From BJGN01 sp041159865 (GTDB lineage: Bacteria > Bacteroidota > Bacteroidia > Chitinophagales > Saprospiraceae), in contig JBEAXK010000064.1 of assembly GCA_041159865.1 (NCBI GenBank), forward strand, positions 22,492 to 86,491: a DNA stretch of 64,000 bases, given 5' to 3'. Below are positions 46,987 to 55,320 of the stretch, in pieces (position 1 is the stretch's first letter; every line of letters begins with the position of its first letter). The position numbers and the translations under genes are program-made. The notes under the pieces were generated by a model that had not been told where the DNA came from, did not search any database, and saw only the letters and a list, made by a program, of their open reading frames with translations.

Positions 46987-48516
46987 ATGTTTAAGTTCAA
47001 TTTGTTTTGTATATTTTTAATGACCAATGTCTTCCTGTTTGGGGGAGATACTACGCTGTATAAAATTGTCACTTCGCCAACATCTATTAGAATATTGACC
47101 AAAGTAAATGGGAAAGTGATTGTTTCCCGTCATGATGGTGTTTTTGAGTTTGATGGGGAAAATTTTATTAAAACCAGTATTGAAGAGAAAAATTTAAAAA
47201 TTATTCATAAGCCAAATTTAGAGTGGGCCAGATTAGTGAATCCAATTCTGAATTATGCTCAGGTTGAACTATCCAGCGATGGTATCTTTTGGGTTTTGAT
47301 TAAAAATAGATTTTTTTATGGATTCAAAGTAATGGATAAAATAAAAAGGTCGTTTCCTGAACATGCTGTCAGAGGTATATTTTCAAAGGGTAATACACTG
47401 CTTGTTTCAACATACAGTGGCTTTTATTTAAATTCAAAACGTATATACACTGATTCGCTTTTATATTCAAATAGTAATATCATTGAGGAAAATGGTTATT
47501 TTTATTTTGTTGCAAATGACGAAATGATTTATAAAATGAAAAGGGATGGATCAGAACTTGAAAAAATCATTGATAGAAAAAGATTAACTAAAATAAATAA
47601 AGCAGCTGTATTGCATTTTTATAATGGTGCTTTATATATTGGAGGAGAAAAAGGACTGGCAAAATATAATAAAAAAAAGGAAGTTGAAATTCTTAAGGAA
47701 GGATTTCTAATACATAATTTGAATGTAATAAAAGGTAAACTTTGGCTAGCAGCTGAAAATGGAGTTTATATATTGGAAAACGATAATTTGAAAAAAAGCT
47801 TTAATGTTTACCATAGTACAGGTGTTTTTGATGCAGGAAATTGGATTGTTTCCACCAGTTATGAGGGACTTTGGTTTTATAATCTCAGTACAAACAGATT
47901 AAAAAATCTGTTATCCGGTTCAAAATATGAAAAACTGGAAACGGTTGCTTTTTATAAAGATAATTATGGAAATTACTGGATTAGTACCATTAACGGATTT
48001 TTAAAATATGATGTGGAAAATATGTTTATCTATACTTTTTTAGATGGGAATGAATTTAACCGAAGATCTTATTATTTCAAAGGCGATACTATTTATTTCG
48101 GAAGTAATGCTAATGGCTTGATAAGTTTTGATATCAAAGATTTAATATCAGATGATAAAATGGATGTATTTGAAAATAAAATCAGTAGATTTTTTTATAT
48201 AGGTTCCATTGTTTTAACTATTTTTTTGTTATTACTGCTTTTTTTAAAAATTAGATCCATCAATGAGAATGTTCGGGTAGGTTTACCCGAGGAACTTGAA
48301 AGCAACCAAAAATTAATTTTTCAGGAATTGGAAAAATATATAAAAGATCATATTGAGGAGATAAATGTAGACCTTATCAGATACAAAACAGGTTTGACGA
48401 AATATGCTTTTTATACCGGATTTGTGCAGTATTTTGGAAAGAAACCAAAGGAATACCTTTCTGAAGTTAAAAAATCCATTTTAAAGGAAAGGCAATCTAT
48501 CAGGAATAGGAAATGA
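46987..48516 (+). CDS. Membrane-anchored propeller regulator with single AraC-type HTH (paralogue 1)
   Basis: 509 residues. A signal peptide (FNLFCIFLMTNVFLFGG) is followed by ~370 residues of beta-propeller repeats like the sensor of hybrid two-component regulators (SRHDGVFEFDGENF, LYIGGEKGLAKYN, LWLAAENGVYILE, NYWISTINGFLKYD). One membrane helix lies at ~399-420 (IGSIVLTIFLLLLLFL), then a cytoplasmic tail of ~89 residues. The tail holds INVDLIRYKTGLTKYAFY and FGKKPKEYLSEVK, which resemble the first helix-turn-helix of an AraC domain (LSxxLxxxFGxxPxxYL pattern). No histidine kinase, receiver, Y_Y_Y domain or second AraC helix-turn-helix is present. Probably a one-component transmembrane transcription factor. 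Starts 21 bases after the helicase gene. Confidence 0.7.
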   Translation: MFKFNLFCIFLMTNVFLFGGDTTLYKIVTSPTSIRILTKVNGKVIVSRHDGVFEFDGENFIKTSIEEKNLKIIHKPNLEWARLVNPILNYAQVELSSDGIFWVLIKNRFFYGFKVMDKIKRSFPEHAVRGIFSKGNTLLVSTYSGFYLNSKRIYTDSLLYSNSNIIEENGYFYFVANDEMIYKMKRDGSELEKIIDRKRLTKINKAAVLHFYNGALYIGGEKGLAKYNKKKEVEILKEGFLIHNLNVIKGKLWLAAENGVYILENDNLKKSFNVYHSTGVFDAGNWIVSTSYEGLWFYNLSTNRLKNLLSGSKYEKLETVAFYKDNYGNYWISTINGFLKYDVENMFIYTFLDGNEFNRRSYYFKGDTIYFGSNANGLISFDIKDLISDDKMDVFENKISRFFYIGSIVLTIFLLLLLFLKIRSINENVRVGLPEELESNQKLIFQELEKYIKDHIEEINVDLIRYKTGLTKYAFYTGFVQYFGKKPKEYLSEVKKSILKERQSIRNRK

Positions 48517-48534
48517 GATAATTGTATGAAAAGG

Positions 48535-48562
48535 TTGAAAAATTAATATTTTGTTATATTTG
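48535..48562 (+). promoter_or_regulatory. Bacteroidota-type promoter of the second propeller regulator
   Basis: TTG at 48535-48537, a 17-base spacer and TATATTTG at 48555-48562 match the TTG / TAnnTTTG consensus at an accepted spacing. The ATG of the downstream gene is 17 bases further on. It implies that the second paralogue can be expressed separately from the first. Confidence 0.55.
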
Positions 48563-48579
48563 AATTTACAAAATTTAGT

Positions 48580-50100
48580 ATGCGCAAAATTATAACCTTT
48601 AGTGTATATTTCTTTAGTTTTTTTGTTCTGCAAGGAAGAGATACTACGCTTATAAAAATAATGACCTCTCCTATTCCCATTAGACACATGAATAATTTGA
48701 ATGGGAAAATTATCGTAGTTCGATATGATGGTATTTTTGAATTTGACGGAGAAAATTTTAAAGAAACAAGCTATAAGTATGAAGATATAAGAGCCTCTCT
48801 CGATAAAAACGAACAGTGGGCAAGATTAGCAGATCCTAAAATGGATTTTGCTCAGGTTCAACTGTCTAATAAAGGGATATATTGGGTGTTAATCAGGAAT
48901 AAGTTTTTATATGGGTTTAGAATTATAGATAAAATAAAAAGATGCTATCCGGAATATTCTATACGGGGAATATATAGCAATAGGGACTCAGTTTTTGTTT
49001 CGACCTACAATGGATTTTATCTAAACAATAAACCCATATTTAAGGATACCCTCTTTTTTTCAAATTCAAATTTCTGGATTGATAAAGACTGGATTTATTT
49101 TTCAGCAAACTTTGAAGATCATATATATCGGGTGGATAAACACTTTTCCAACCTGGAATTAGTTATTCACGGGAAAGAAAAATATCGGGAAATTGCCCAT
49201 ATTTCAAGTATCACATTTTTTAATGGATATTTTTATTTGGGGGGGCAATATGGATTTGGCAGGTATAGTAAAAAATCAGGGTTTGAAATAATTGAAAAAT
49301 CGATAGATGTTACGAATTTTCATATAATCAATGATAAATTATGGCTGGCATGTGCTGATGGCATTTATATGCTGGAAGATGATAAACTGGTAAAAAAGTT
49401 TGATACAGGAAGTACAAGTCTTTTCCAGGTAGGAGATAAAATTTTATCTACAGGTTTCCAGGGACTTTGGGAATGTGATTTAATTTCCAATACAATAACA
49501 AATCTATTTGAAGGAACAAGTTATGAAAACATAGAAACAGATGCGCTCTACCCAGATCAATATGGTAATTATTGGGTAAGTTCTATTGATGGGATTCTTA
49601 AATATAATTTAAAAGATAAAGTGATTAAGACCATTTTAGAAGGCACAGAATTTAATAGGAGATCCTATTTTTTTAAAGGGGATACCTTGTTTTTCGGAAG
49701 TAATAATCATGGCTTAATTAGTTTCAATATAGAAAATATGATATCTGATGATGTAATGAACTCAATAGGGCCTAAAAAGAATAAATTTATTTATTTCTTC
49801 TTTTGCCTCCTTTTAGTTGGCCTGTTAATTTTTCTTTTTATCCTTAGAAGGCAGGTAAATTTTGTTCAGCATGAAAAGGTAGAACATAAGAAAGATTACA
49901 ATAAATTATTCTCTAATCTTGAAGTTTTTATTACAGAAAATATAGACAATATAAATGTAGACCAAATAAGATTTCATACAGGGCTAACCAAATATGCTTT
50001 TTACACAAAGTTTCAGGAATATTTTGGTAAAAAGCCAAAAGAATTAATAGCTGAGATAAAAGAGAAAAAGTTAGCTGAAAAACAGGGATTTATAAAATAA
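48580..50100 (+). CDS. Membrane-anchored propeller regulator with single AraC-type HTH (paralogue 2)
   Basis: 506 residues, the same architecture and length as the gene 63 bases upstream: signal peptide, periplasmic propeller (GIFEFDGENF, YLGGQYGFGRYS, LWLACADGIYMLE, NYWVSSIDGILKYN), membrane helix at ~404-424 (YFFFCLLLVGLLIFLFIL) and a tail with INVDQIRFHTGLTKYAFY and FGKKPKELIAEIK. Conservation between the two is strongest in the propeller's last blade (FKGDT, FGSN, GLISF) and in the helix-turn-helix tail, so both parts are probably under selection. The copies are diverged, not a recent duplication. Function and target genes are unknown. Confidence 0.7.
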   Translation: MRKIITFSVYFFSFFVLQGRDTTLIKIMTSPIPIRHMNNLNGKIIVVRYDGIFEFDGENFKETSYKYEDIRASLDKNEQWARLADPKMDFAQVQLSNKGIYWVLIRNKFLYGFRIIDKIKRCYPEYSIRGIYSNRDSVFVSTYNGFYLNNKPIFKDTLFFSNSNFWIDKDWIYFSANFEDHIYRVDKHFSNLELVIHGKEKYREIAHISSITFFNGYFYLGGQYGFGRYSKKSGFEIIEKSIDVTNFHIINDKLWLACADGIYMLEDDKLVKKFDTGSTSLFQVGDKILSTGFQGLWECDLISNTITNLFEGTSYENIETDALYPDQYGNYWVSSIDGILKYNLKDKVIKTILEGTEFNRRSYFFKGDTLFFGSNNHGLISFNIENMISDDVMNSIGPKKNKFIYFFFCLLLVGLLIFLFILRRQVNFVQHEKVEHKKDYNKLFSNLEVFITENIDNINVDQIRFHTGLTKYAFYTKFQEYFGKKPKELIAEIKEKKLAEKQGFIK

Positions 50101-50220
50101 TAAAAAAAAATTCTGACGAAAGTTTGAGGTAATTCCGAAAAAATTCCGACTTCATTCAAAATAATTGGACATTTTAGATCATTTTTTTAGTCAATAGGAA
50201 AAATAAATTTTCAATAAAGC

Positions 50221-50336
50221 TATATTTGTAAATGAAATTTTAAAGACTAAAAATTAATAAGAAATTATAAAGATTTATAACTGGGAGTAATTTTGGAATT
50301 AGGGAAACAACTTAGGTTGGCTTCCCTTTTCTTTTT
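50221..50336 (+). ncRNA. Possible small transcript or leader between regulator and SRPBCC genes
   Basis: The gap 50101-50362 holds no ORF of note. TATATTTG at 50221-50228 is an exact -7 element. At 50301-50326 a compound hairpin (AGGGAA with TTCCCT, inner CAAC with GTTG) is followed by a T-rich run to 50336. Together they could define an RNA of about 100 bases, or an attenuated leader of the next gene. No -33 TTG is seen at normal spacing. Weak support. Confidence 0.25.
50301..50336 (+). terminator. Probable rho-independent terminator
   Basis: Outer stem AGGGAA/TTCCCT and inner stem CAAC/GTTG around a TTAG loop, then TTTTCTTTTT. The stem is interrupted by an asymmetric bulge, so strength is moderate. 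Confidence 0.5.
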
Positions 50337-50362
50337 CGGGAAATGTCTATATTTAGGTTAAA

Positions 50363-50865
50363 ATGAAATCAACAACTCAAATCTTGACGGTGTTTCCAAC
50401 AACTTTAGAGCGTGCGTTTAAAACGCCAATGCTCTGTGATGTGACTAAAATTCATACGGGCTATAGCATAACACCCAAAGTTACCCATTGCACGGAAGAT
50501 AAATCGTGGGGAAAAAAGGGAGGAAGCCGTAAAATATTTATGGCTAAAACTTTTAATTTTAAAGGGGGAGAAGCTTCTATGGACAAAGTTCTGGAAAGAG
50601 TCGAAAATGAATATTGGAAAATTGAAATTTCTGACTTCAAAATGCCCTCTATGGGTTTTGAGAAATTTCAGGGGAATGGTTTACCAAACAACTTAAAGAG
50701 GGGGAAGTGGAAGTCATTTATAAATATACCATGTTCTCTAATAGCCCGCTGCTATATCCCTTCCATTGGCTTTTTACCAAAATAATCTGGAGGAATTATA
50801 TGGGACATGTGTTGGAAAACGTTAAAAAATTAGCAATTTCTGAAGCACCTTATTTGCACGATTAA
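50363..50865 (+). pseudogene. SRPBCC (START-like) protein gene broken by a one-base deletion
   Basis: The first frame (MKSTTQILTVFPTTLERAF ... SMGFEKFQ) runs to the GGGG at 50671-50674 and then becomes low-quality sequence to a stop at 50785. Reading one frame over from GGGG restores a sensible sequence (GEWFTKQLKEGEVEVIYKY, LLYPFHWLFTKIIWRNYM, LAISEAPYLHD) to TAA at 50863-50865. Five Gs would give one ~168-residue SRPBCC ligand-binding protein. Cause may be a true frameshift mutation or a homopolymer sequencing error. Ligand unknown. Confidence 0.8.
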
Positions 50866-50905
50866 GTAGGCTTTATTCAGAACATTGGAATAAAATTTTT
50901 TGAAT

Positions 50906-51328
50906 ATGAATGATTCTTCGAATGTGCAACACTTGGGCATTCAATCCCTGCACCATATTGCTATCATTTGTGCTGATTATAAAAAATCAAAACGATTTTA
51001 TACAGAAATTTTAGGCTTCCAGATAAAAAATGAGGTCTATAGAGAGGAAAGACAATCTTTTAAACTGGATCTCTCTTTGAATGGGCATTATTTGATTGAA
51101 CTATTCTCTTTTCCAGATCCTCCTAAAAGATTATCCAGACCAGAATCAACCGGATTAAGACATATTGCCTTTGGGGTGAATAACATAGAAGAGGCATGTC
51201 TTTTTTTAAAGGACAACAAAATAGAAACAGAAGACATCAGAATAGATGAATATACGGGCAGAAAATTTACCTTTTTTGCAGACCCTGATGATTTGCCTAT
51301 AGAATTATATGAAATGGAAACAGATTAG
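50906..51328 (+). CDS. VOC family protein (glyoxalase I-like, YaeR/GloA2 type)
   Basis: 140 residues from the ATG at 50906 (a TTG two codons earlier is in frame but less likely). The glyoxalase-fold pattern is intact: SLHHIAIICADYKKSKRFYTEILGF (in part), the metal-binding His of HHIAI, YLIELFSFP, GLRHIAFGV and the terminal DPDDLPIELYE. This layout matches the short SMU1112c/YaeR-like group. Exact reaction unknown. Its stop overlaps the 3' end of the broken gene on the other strand. Confidence 0.88.
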   Translation: MNDSSNVQHLGIQSLHHIAIICADYKKSKRFYTEILGFQIKNEVYREERQSFKLDLSLNGHYLIELFSFPDPPKRLSRPESTGLRHIAFGVNNIEEACLFLKDNKIETEDIRIDEYTGRKFTFFADPDDLPIELYEMETD

Positions 51329-51580
51329 TAGGTGTTCAACACGACTTCTTCCAGATTATCAGATTCTTCTTCTGTAAACAGGCGATAAATTACCTTGAAT
51401 GTTTTACCATAAGGTGTTTCTATCGAAATACATCCGGCATCACTGCCATATGTCACCTCAAGGGTGAAATGGGTATGTTTCCAGTACTTAAATAGGTCCT
51501 TGTCTAACCAAAATCAAAGCCCTTTATTTTTCAAAACGCACTAGAAAGCTTTTCAAATTCTCCTCCGATTTATAGTCCAC
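51325..51580 (-). pseudogene. Small gene with two frameshifts, unrecognised family
   Basis: On the minus strand a GTG at 51580, overlapping the photolyase stop by 11 bases, opens VDYKSEENLKSFLVRFEK. The sequence then continues one frame over as IKGFDFG and again as LDKDLFKYWKHTHF, TLEVTYGSDAGCISIETPYG and KVIYRLFTEEES, ending at TAA 51325-51327. One extra A near 51527 and one extra T near 51508 would give a single ~85-residue protein. The regular amphipathic strands argue for a real, once-intact small protein. I do not recognise its family. Confidence 0.55.
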
Positions 51581-53048
51581 CCTGATTGACTTTTTTTCTT
51601 CGCGTATGTATGCTCAATATTTTGCGACTCTCTTGCTCAACCAATGCATGTTTTCGGTGTGACCATATTTGTTCCCTCGCCATTTTCCCTGCTTTTTCTA
51701 CATCTATAATGGGAAAAGGGTAGTCACAACCTATTTTTACCCGATAAATAGATTGTTCTATTAAAGTCATTTTGTGCGGTTCGTGAATAAGCTCAACAGG
51801 TAAATTTGAAAGCTCAGGTACCCACTGTTTGATGAAAATACCATCCGGGTCATGGTCCTTACTTTGTTTAACAGGATTATACATTCTCACAATGTTAATA
51901 CCCGTTGTGCCCGCTTGCATTTGAAATTGTGGATAATGAATGCCGGGCTCATAATCTAAAAATAATTGGGCTAAATGATGTGTGCCATGTCGCCAATCCT
52001 GGTACAAATGATGACAAAAAAAACTTACCAGCATGGCGCGCATCCTGAAGTTTATCCATCCCGTTTTTTGTAAACATCTCATGCACGCATCAACCAGTGG
52101 ATAACCCGTTTCACCCCTCTTCCATGCTGCAATATATACTTCGTTCGTTTCGTGTTCAAGTAGCTCATAACCAGCATTGATACATCGGTTCTCATAACTA
52201 CAATCGACCTCAAATTTTTGGATGAAATGACAATGCCATTTCAGTCTGGTTAAAAAATTCAGATAGGAGCCTCGAAATGTTTTGCCTTTAGTTTGCTCGG
52301 AAACAAACTGGTAGACCTGTCTGATGGTTATGTTTCCCCAACTAAGATATGGGCTCATCCGGCCACAGGAAGTTCGGCTGGCTAATGGTTTACTGATCGA
52401 TTTACTATATGTTTTCCCCCTTTCTAACACAAAACTTTGCAAATATTTCCAGGCATATCCCTCTCCCGCAGGCTGAAATGTGGAAGGATAGGTTAATAAC
52501 CTGTCCTGTAATTCCTTAGGCACAATGAAGGGATGTTCAACGGTTATTTCAGGGCCAATACCATAAGTATTTTTTATGATGGGTGTATGCATGGTGATGA
52601 ACCAGTTTTTATCCCAGTTTTCCCTGTTTTTTATTCCTCTCAACACGCCATCCCGCTGCGATTCATGCCATATTATTTGTTGGGATTTGCAAAAAGCGGC
52701 TATTTTTTTATCCCTTTCATAAGTAAGGGAAATCCCTGATTCCTGATAACTGAACAGGTTTCTTATAGAAAAATTAGCGGCTAAATGGTTAAATACGTCC
52801 AAGGAATCTCCATAAAAAAGTTGGGCTTTTTTATGAAATGGCTCCAGCGTTTTATTGATATCTTGTAAGGAATAATACTGAAATTGCAAATGCCTGTCGC
52901 TCGTATCGCCATAGCTAATATGCTCTGGTTCTATGATAAATATAATAATATAGGGCAATCCCGCTTCTTCTGCCCGTTGAAGGGGCTGGTGGTCCTGAGT
53001 TCGAATATCTCTCTTAAGCCAAACGACATTTATGCCCGACGTTTTCAT
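51570..53048 (-). CDS. Cryptochrome/DNA photolyase family protein
   Basis: 492 residues. The N-terminal photolyase alpha/beta domain (VVWLKRDIRTQDHQPLQRA) is followed by the helical FAD-binding domain with GYAWKYLQSF, TSCGRMSPYLSWGNITIRQVY, WKRGETGYPLVDACMRCL (in parts), GWINFRMRAMLVSFFCHH and YNPVKQSKDHDPDGIFIKQW, the FAD and DNA-binding signatures. Tryptophans for electron transfer are plausible in these segments. Either light-driven cyclobutane-dimer repair or a blue-light receptor; the intact lesion-binding segment favours repair. Monocistronic apart from the small broken gene at its 3' end. Confidence 0.92.
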   Translation of the reverse strand: MKTSGINVVWLKRDIRTQDHQPLQRAEEAGLPYIIIFIIEPEHISYGDTSDRHLQFQYYSLQDINKTLEPFHKKAQLFYGDSLDVFNHLAANFSIRNLFSYQESGISLTYERDKKIAAFCKSQQIIWHESQRDGVLRGIKNRENWDKNWFITMHTPIIKNTYGIGPEITVEHPFIVPKELQDRLLTYPSTFQPAGEGYAWKYLQSFVLERGKTYSKSISKPLASRTSCGRMSPYLSWGNITIRQVYQFVSEQTKGKTFRGSYLNFLTRLKWHCHFIQKFEVDCSYENRCINAGYELLEHETNEVYIAAWKRGETGYPLVDACMRCLQKTGWINFRMRAMLVSFFCHHLYQDWRHGTHHLAQLFLDYEPGIHYPQFQMQAGTTGINIVRMYNPVKQSKDHDPDGIFIKQWVPELSNLPVELIHEPHKMTLIEQSIYRVKIGCDYPFPIIDVEKAGKMAREQIWSHRKHALVEQESRKILSIHTRRKKVNQGGL

Positions 53049-53218
53049 ATTGGATAATTTCTTTCAAGGCAACGTAAAATAAAGAGCAATGTTCTGAGGC
53101 TAACCGTTTACTTTTTTGTTTCTCTGAATCTTTTCTATGATTTTCTCTAAGAATGCCTGAAAAACCTTACTTTGCATCTAAATAGTCGATATTACCAACA
53201 ATTCAAAAATTAAAATAG

Positions 53219-54820
53219 ATGAGGTTAAAAGGACTGTGTATTATCCTAACCATAGCATCATTCTCACAGATATATGCTCAAAATGAGGTTACCCTAAGTC
53301 ATAGAGACTCTATAAGAATTTCTCAGTTCGTCATCAATTATGTAAACTCCCTGAATAATTATGCCCAGAATAATTATCCAACCGAGGAACGGATAAATAT
53401 TGAAAAAGAATATTTCCTATATGAAGGCGAGGGAAATGTGGTGCTGGATTTTCCCGATATACAACATCAGGAAAATTATTTGATCAGGGATTATTTGACA
53501 AGGATGAAAAATGAATCTATCATTTTACAATATGAAATAAATCAAATAGATATTTTAGATTGTACTTTCAGAGGAGATCATTTTTATGCAGTAAGAATTA
53601 ACAAATTCGTCGTAAATAAAGGGACAAATAAGATTTTGTCTGCCAGGGAAATATTTAATTTAAAAATAGGCGATGATGGAAAAGTAAAAATTAATTATAT
53701 TATTTCCTCCGTATTTCCTGAAATTTTTGCATCGGCAACAGGTATAAAACCACTTGTTTTACCTCCTTTTGACATACAAATAATAACGGGGAAAGCCACT
53801 TTTATGGAAGATGGGAAGATAGGTTTTTCGGGGGATATTATGGCAAATCGCCCAAGTGCCATTACTGAAACAGGTATCGTTTGGAGTTATCTCCCCAACC
53901 CTGCCTATAAAGATTTTAAAATACCTGCCACCAATTCTATTGATCTGCTTTTCTTAAATGTAACAGATCTTGATCCTGGGAAAGAGGTTTTTTATACAGT
54001 GTATGCAAGGGCAGAAAATGAAGTTTTTTACGGGGAATCTAATTCTTTTTTAGTGCCAAATGAGGTCAAAAAATTGATTATTGATACGGCGGTAGTGGCA
54101 CCCATTCAGGTTCCTTCTCCTGCAGCTAAACCTGCTATTCAATGGGTGGAGATTCCTGGAGGCACTTTTTTAATGGGTAGCCCCGCCAATGAACCTGGCA
54201 GGCAAGGCGATGAAGATCTGATACAGGTTGAGGTCAGCGCTTTTAAAATGTCTAAATACGAGATTACTTTTGCACAATATGATCTTTTTTGTGAGGCAAC
54301 AGGCAGAGCTAAACCAAAGGATAATACCTGGGGAAGGGAAAACAGACCCGTTATCAACGTAAACTGGGTGGATGCCGATGCTTTTGCCAAATGGTTGGGC
54401 TGCAGATTGCCTACCGAAGCAGAGTGGGAATATGCTTGTAAAGCAGGAAGTGATACCCCTTTTAATACCGGAAATAATCTGACTACCGACCAGGCTAATT
54501 ATGACGGAAATTATCCCTATAACGGAAATGCAACAGGGTCATATAGACAGAAAACCTCCCCAGTAGGTAGCTTTTCGCCTAATGCATGGGGTTTACATGA
54601 CATGCATGGTAATGTTTGGGAATGGTGCAGTAACTGGTATGGTGATTATCCTAATGCTCCCGCAAATAATCCGAAAGGTCCATCGGAGGGACAGGTGAAA
54701 ATTTATAGAGGCGGAAGCTGGGGTAGCGACGCAGAAGTTTCTCGCAGCGCTTATAGAAATCACCTGAATCCAAATAATAAATCGGACTTCATAGGTATAA
54801 GATTGGTTTTAGTAGAATGA
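53219..54820 (+). CDS. Secreted SUMF1/formylglycine-generating-enzyme-like protein lacking the catalytic cysteines
   Basis: 533 residues with a signal peptide ending at IYAQ. The N-terminal ~300 residues are unassigned and include a fibronectin/Ig-like stretch (~180-280). Residues ~305-533 are a SUMF1/FGE fold: WVEIPGGTFLMGSPANEPG, EITFAQYDLF, PVINVNWVDADAFAKWLG, LPTEAEWEYACKAG, GLHDMHGNVWEWCSNW, YRGGSWG and IGIRLV. In true FGE two Cys five residues apart follow the GGS-W/Y segment; here those positions are S503 and S508. It therefore probably cannot make formylglycine and may be a structural, binding or different-activity member. Confidence 0.87.
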   Translation: MRLKGLCIILTIASFSQIYAQNEVTLSHRDSIRISQFVINYVNSLNNYAQNNYPTEERINIEKEYFLYEGEGNVVLDFPDIQHQENYLIRDYLTRMKNESIILQYEINQIDILDCTFRGDHFYAVRINKFVVNKGTNKILSAREIFNLKIGDDGKVKINYIISSVFPEIFASATGIKPLVLPPFDIQIITGKATFMEDGKIGFSGDIMANRPSAITETGIVWSYLPNPAYKDFKIPATNSIDLLFLNVTDLDPGKEVFYTVYARAENEVFYGESNSFLVPNEVKKLIIDTAVVAPIQVPSPAAKPAIQWVEIPGGTFLMGSPANEPGRQGDEDLIQVEVSAFKMSKYEITFAQYDLFCEATGRAKPKDNTWGRENRPVINVNWVDADAFAKWLGCRLPTEAEWEYACKAGSDTPFNTGNNLTTDQANYDGNYPYNGNATGSYRQKTSPVGSFSPNAWGLHDMHGNVWEWCSNWYGDYPNAPANNPKGPSEGQVKIYRGGSWGSDAEVSRSAYRNHLNPNNKSDFIGIRLVLVE

Positions 54821-54834
54821 TGGCAGCAGATAGA

Positions 54835-54865
54835 TTTGATGTATATATTAAACTCATTATCTTTG
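54835..54865 (+). promoter_or_regulatory. Bacteroidota-type promoter of the toxin-antitoxin pair
   Basis: TTTG at 54835-54838, a 19-base spacer and TATCTTTG at 54858-54865 fit the TTTG / TAnnTTTG consensus closely. The antitoxin ATG is 19 bases downstream. Confidence 0.6.
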
Positions 54866-54884
54866 ATATAAATCAACTAAAGAA

Positions 54885-55121
54885 ATGTCAACAACTGATT
54901 TAAACAAAAAAAAACTTGATTTGATTGCCTGGATTAATCAGCTATCGGATAAAAATACGATTGAGTTTCTTGATAACCTGAAAAGGGCAACATCGAAAGA
55001 TGATTGGTGGGATGAACTATCAGATAATGAGCAAATAAAATTACAAAATGGAATGAATGATATTAAGAAAGGAAATGTAATTTCGTCAGCTCAGTTTTGG
55101 AAAGAATTGAAAAATGTCTGA
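54885..55121 (+). CDS. Small antitoxin-like protein
   Basis: 78 residues: KLDLIAWINQLSDKNTIEFLD, KDDWWDELSDNEQIKLQNGM and a C-terminal SSAQFWKELKNV. This short helical pattern, with W-x-D/E-L-S motifs, is typical of Bacteroidota antitoxins paired with ParE/RelE toxins. It overlaps the downstream toxin start by 8 bases, the standard translational coupling of such modules. It has its own good promoter. DNA-binding residues are not obvious. Confidence 0.75.
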   Translation: MSTTDLNKKKLDLIAWINQLSDKNTIEFLDNLKRATSKDDWWDELSDNEQIKLQNGMNDIKKGNVISSAQFWKELKNV

Positions 55122-55320
55122 GAAAAAAATACGAATCGTTGAATATTCTAACCAATCAATAGAGAACGCAAAAGAAATAGTTTTTTACTTAAAGACAAGA
55201 TTTGCTAAAAAAGAATTAGATAATTTCTTTAAAACCTTAATAATTTTTGAAAAAATAGTAATCTTCTATCCAAACATATATCCAGTTTCTCTCTATTTCA
55301 ATTGCCAAACCCGGACATAA
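55114..55320 (+). CDS. ParE/RelE-like toxin, C-terminally truncated
   Basis: 68 residues. IRIVEYSNQSIENAKEIVFYL and FAKKELDNFFKTL, then FYPNIYP, match the N-terminal two-thirds of Bacteroidota ParE/RelE toxins, which normally run to ~95-100 residues and end in strands with conserved Arg and aromatic residues. Here the frame runs into the last bases of the GH16 gene on the opposite strand (overlap 55293-55320) and stops. The core C-terminal strands are missing, so the toxin is probably inactive. The GH16 end is intact, so the toxin was the one disrupted. Confidence 0.7.
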   Translation: MSEKKIRIVEYSNQSIENAKEIVFYLKTRFAKKELDNFFKTLIIFEKIVIFYPNIYPVSLYFNCQTRT

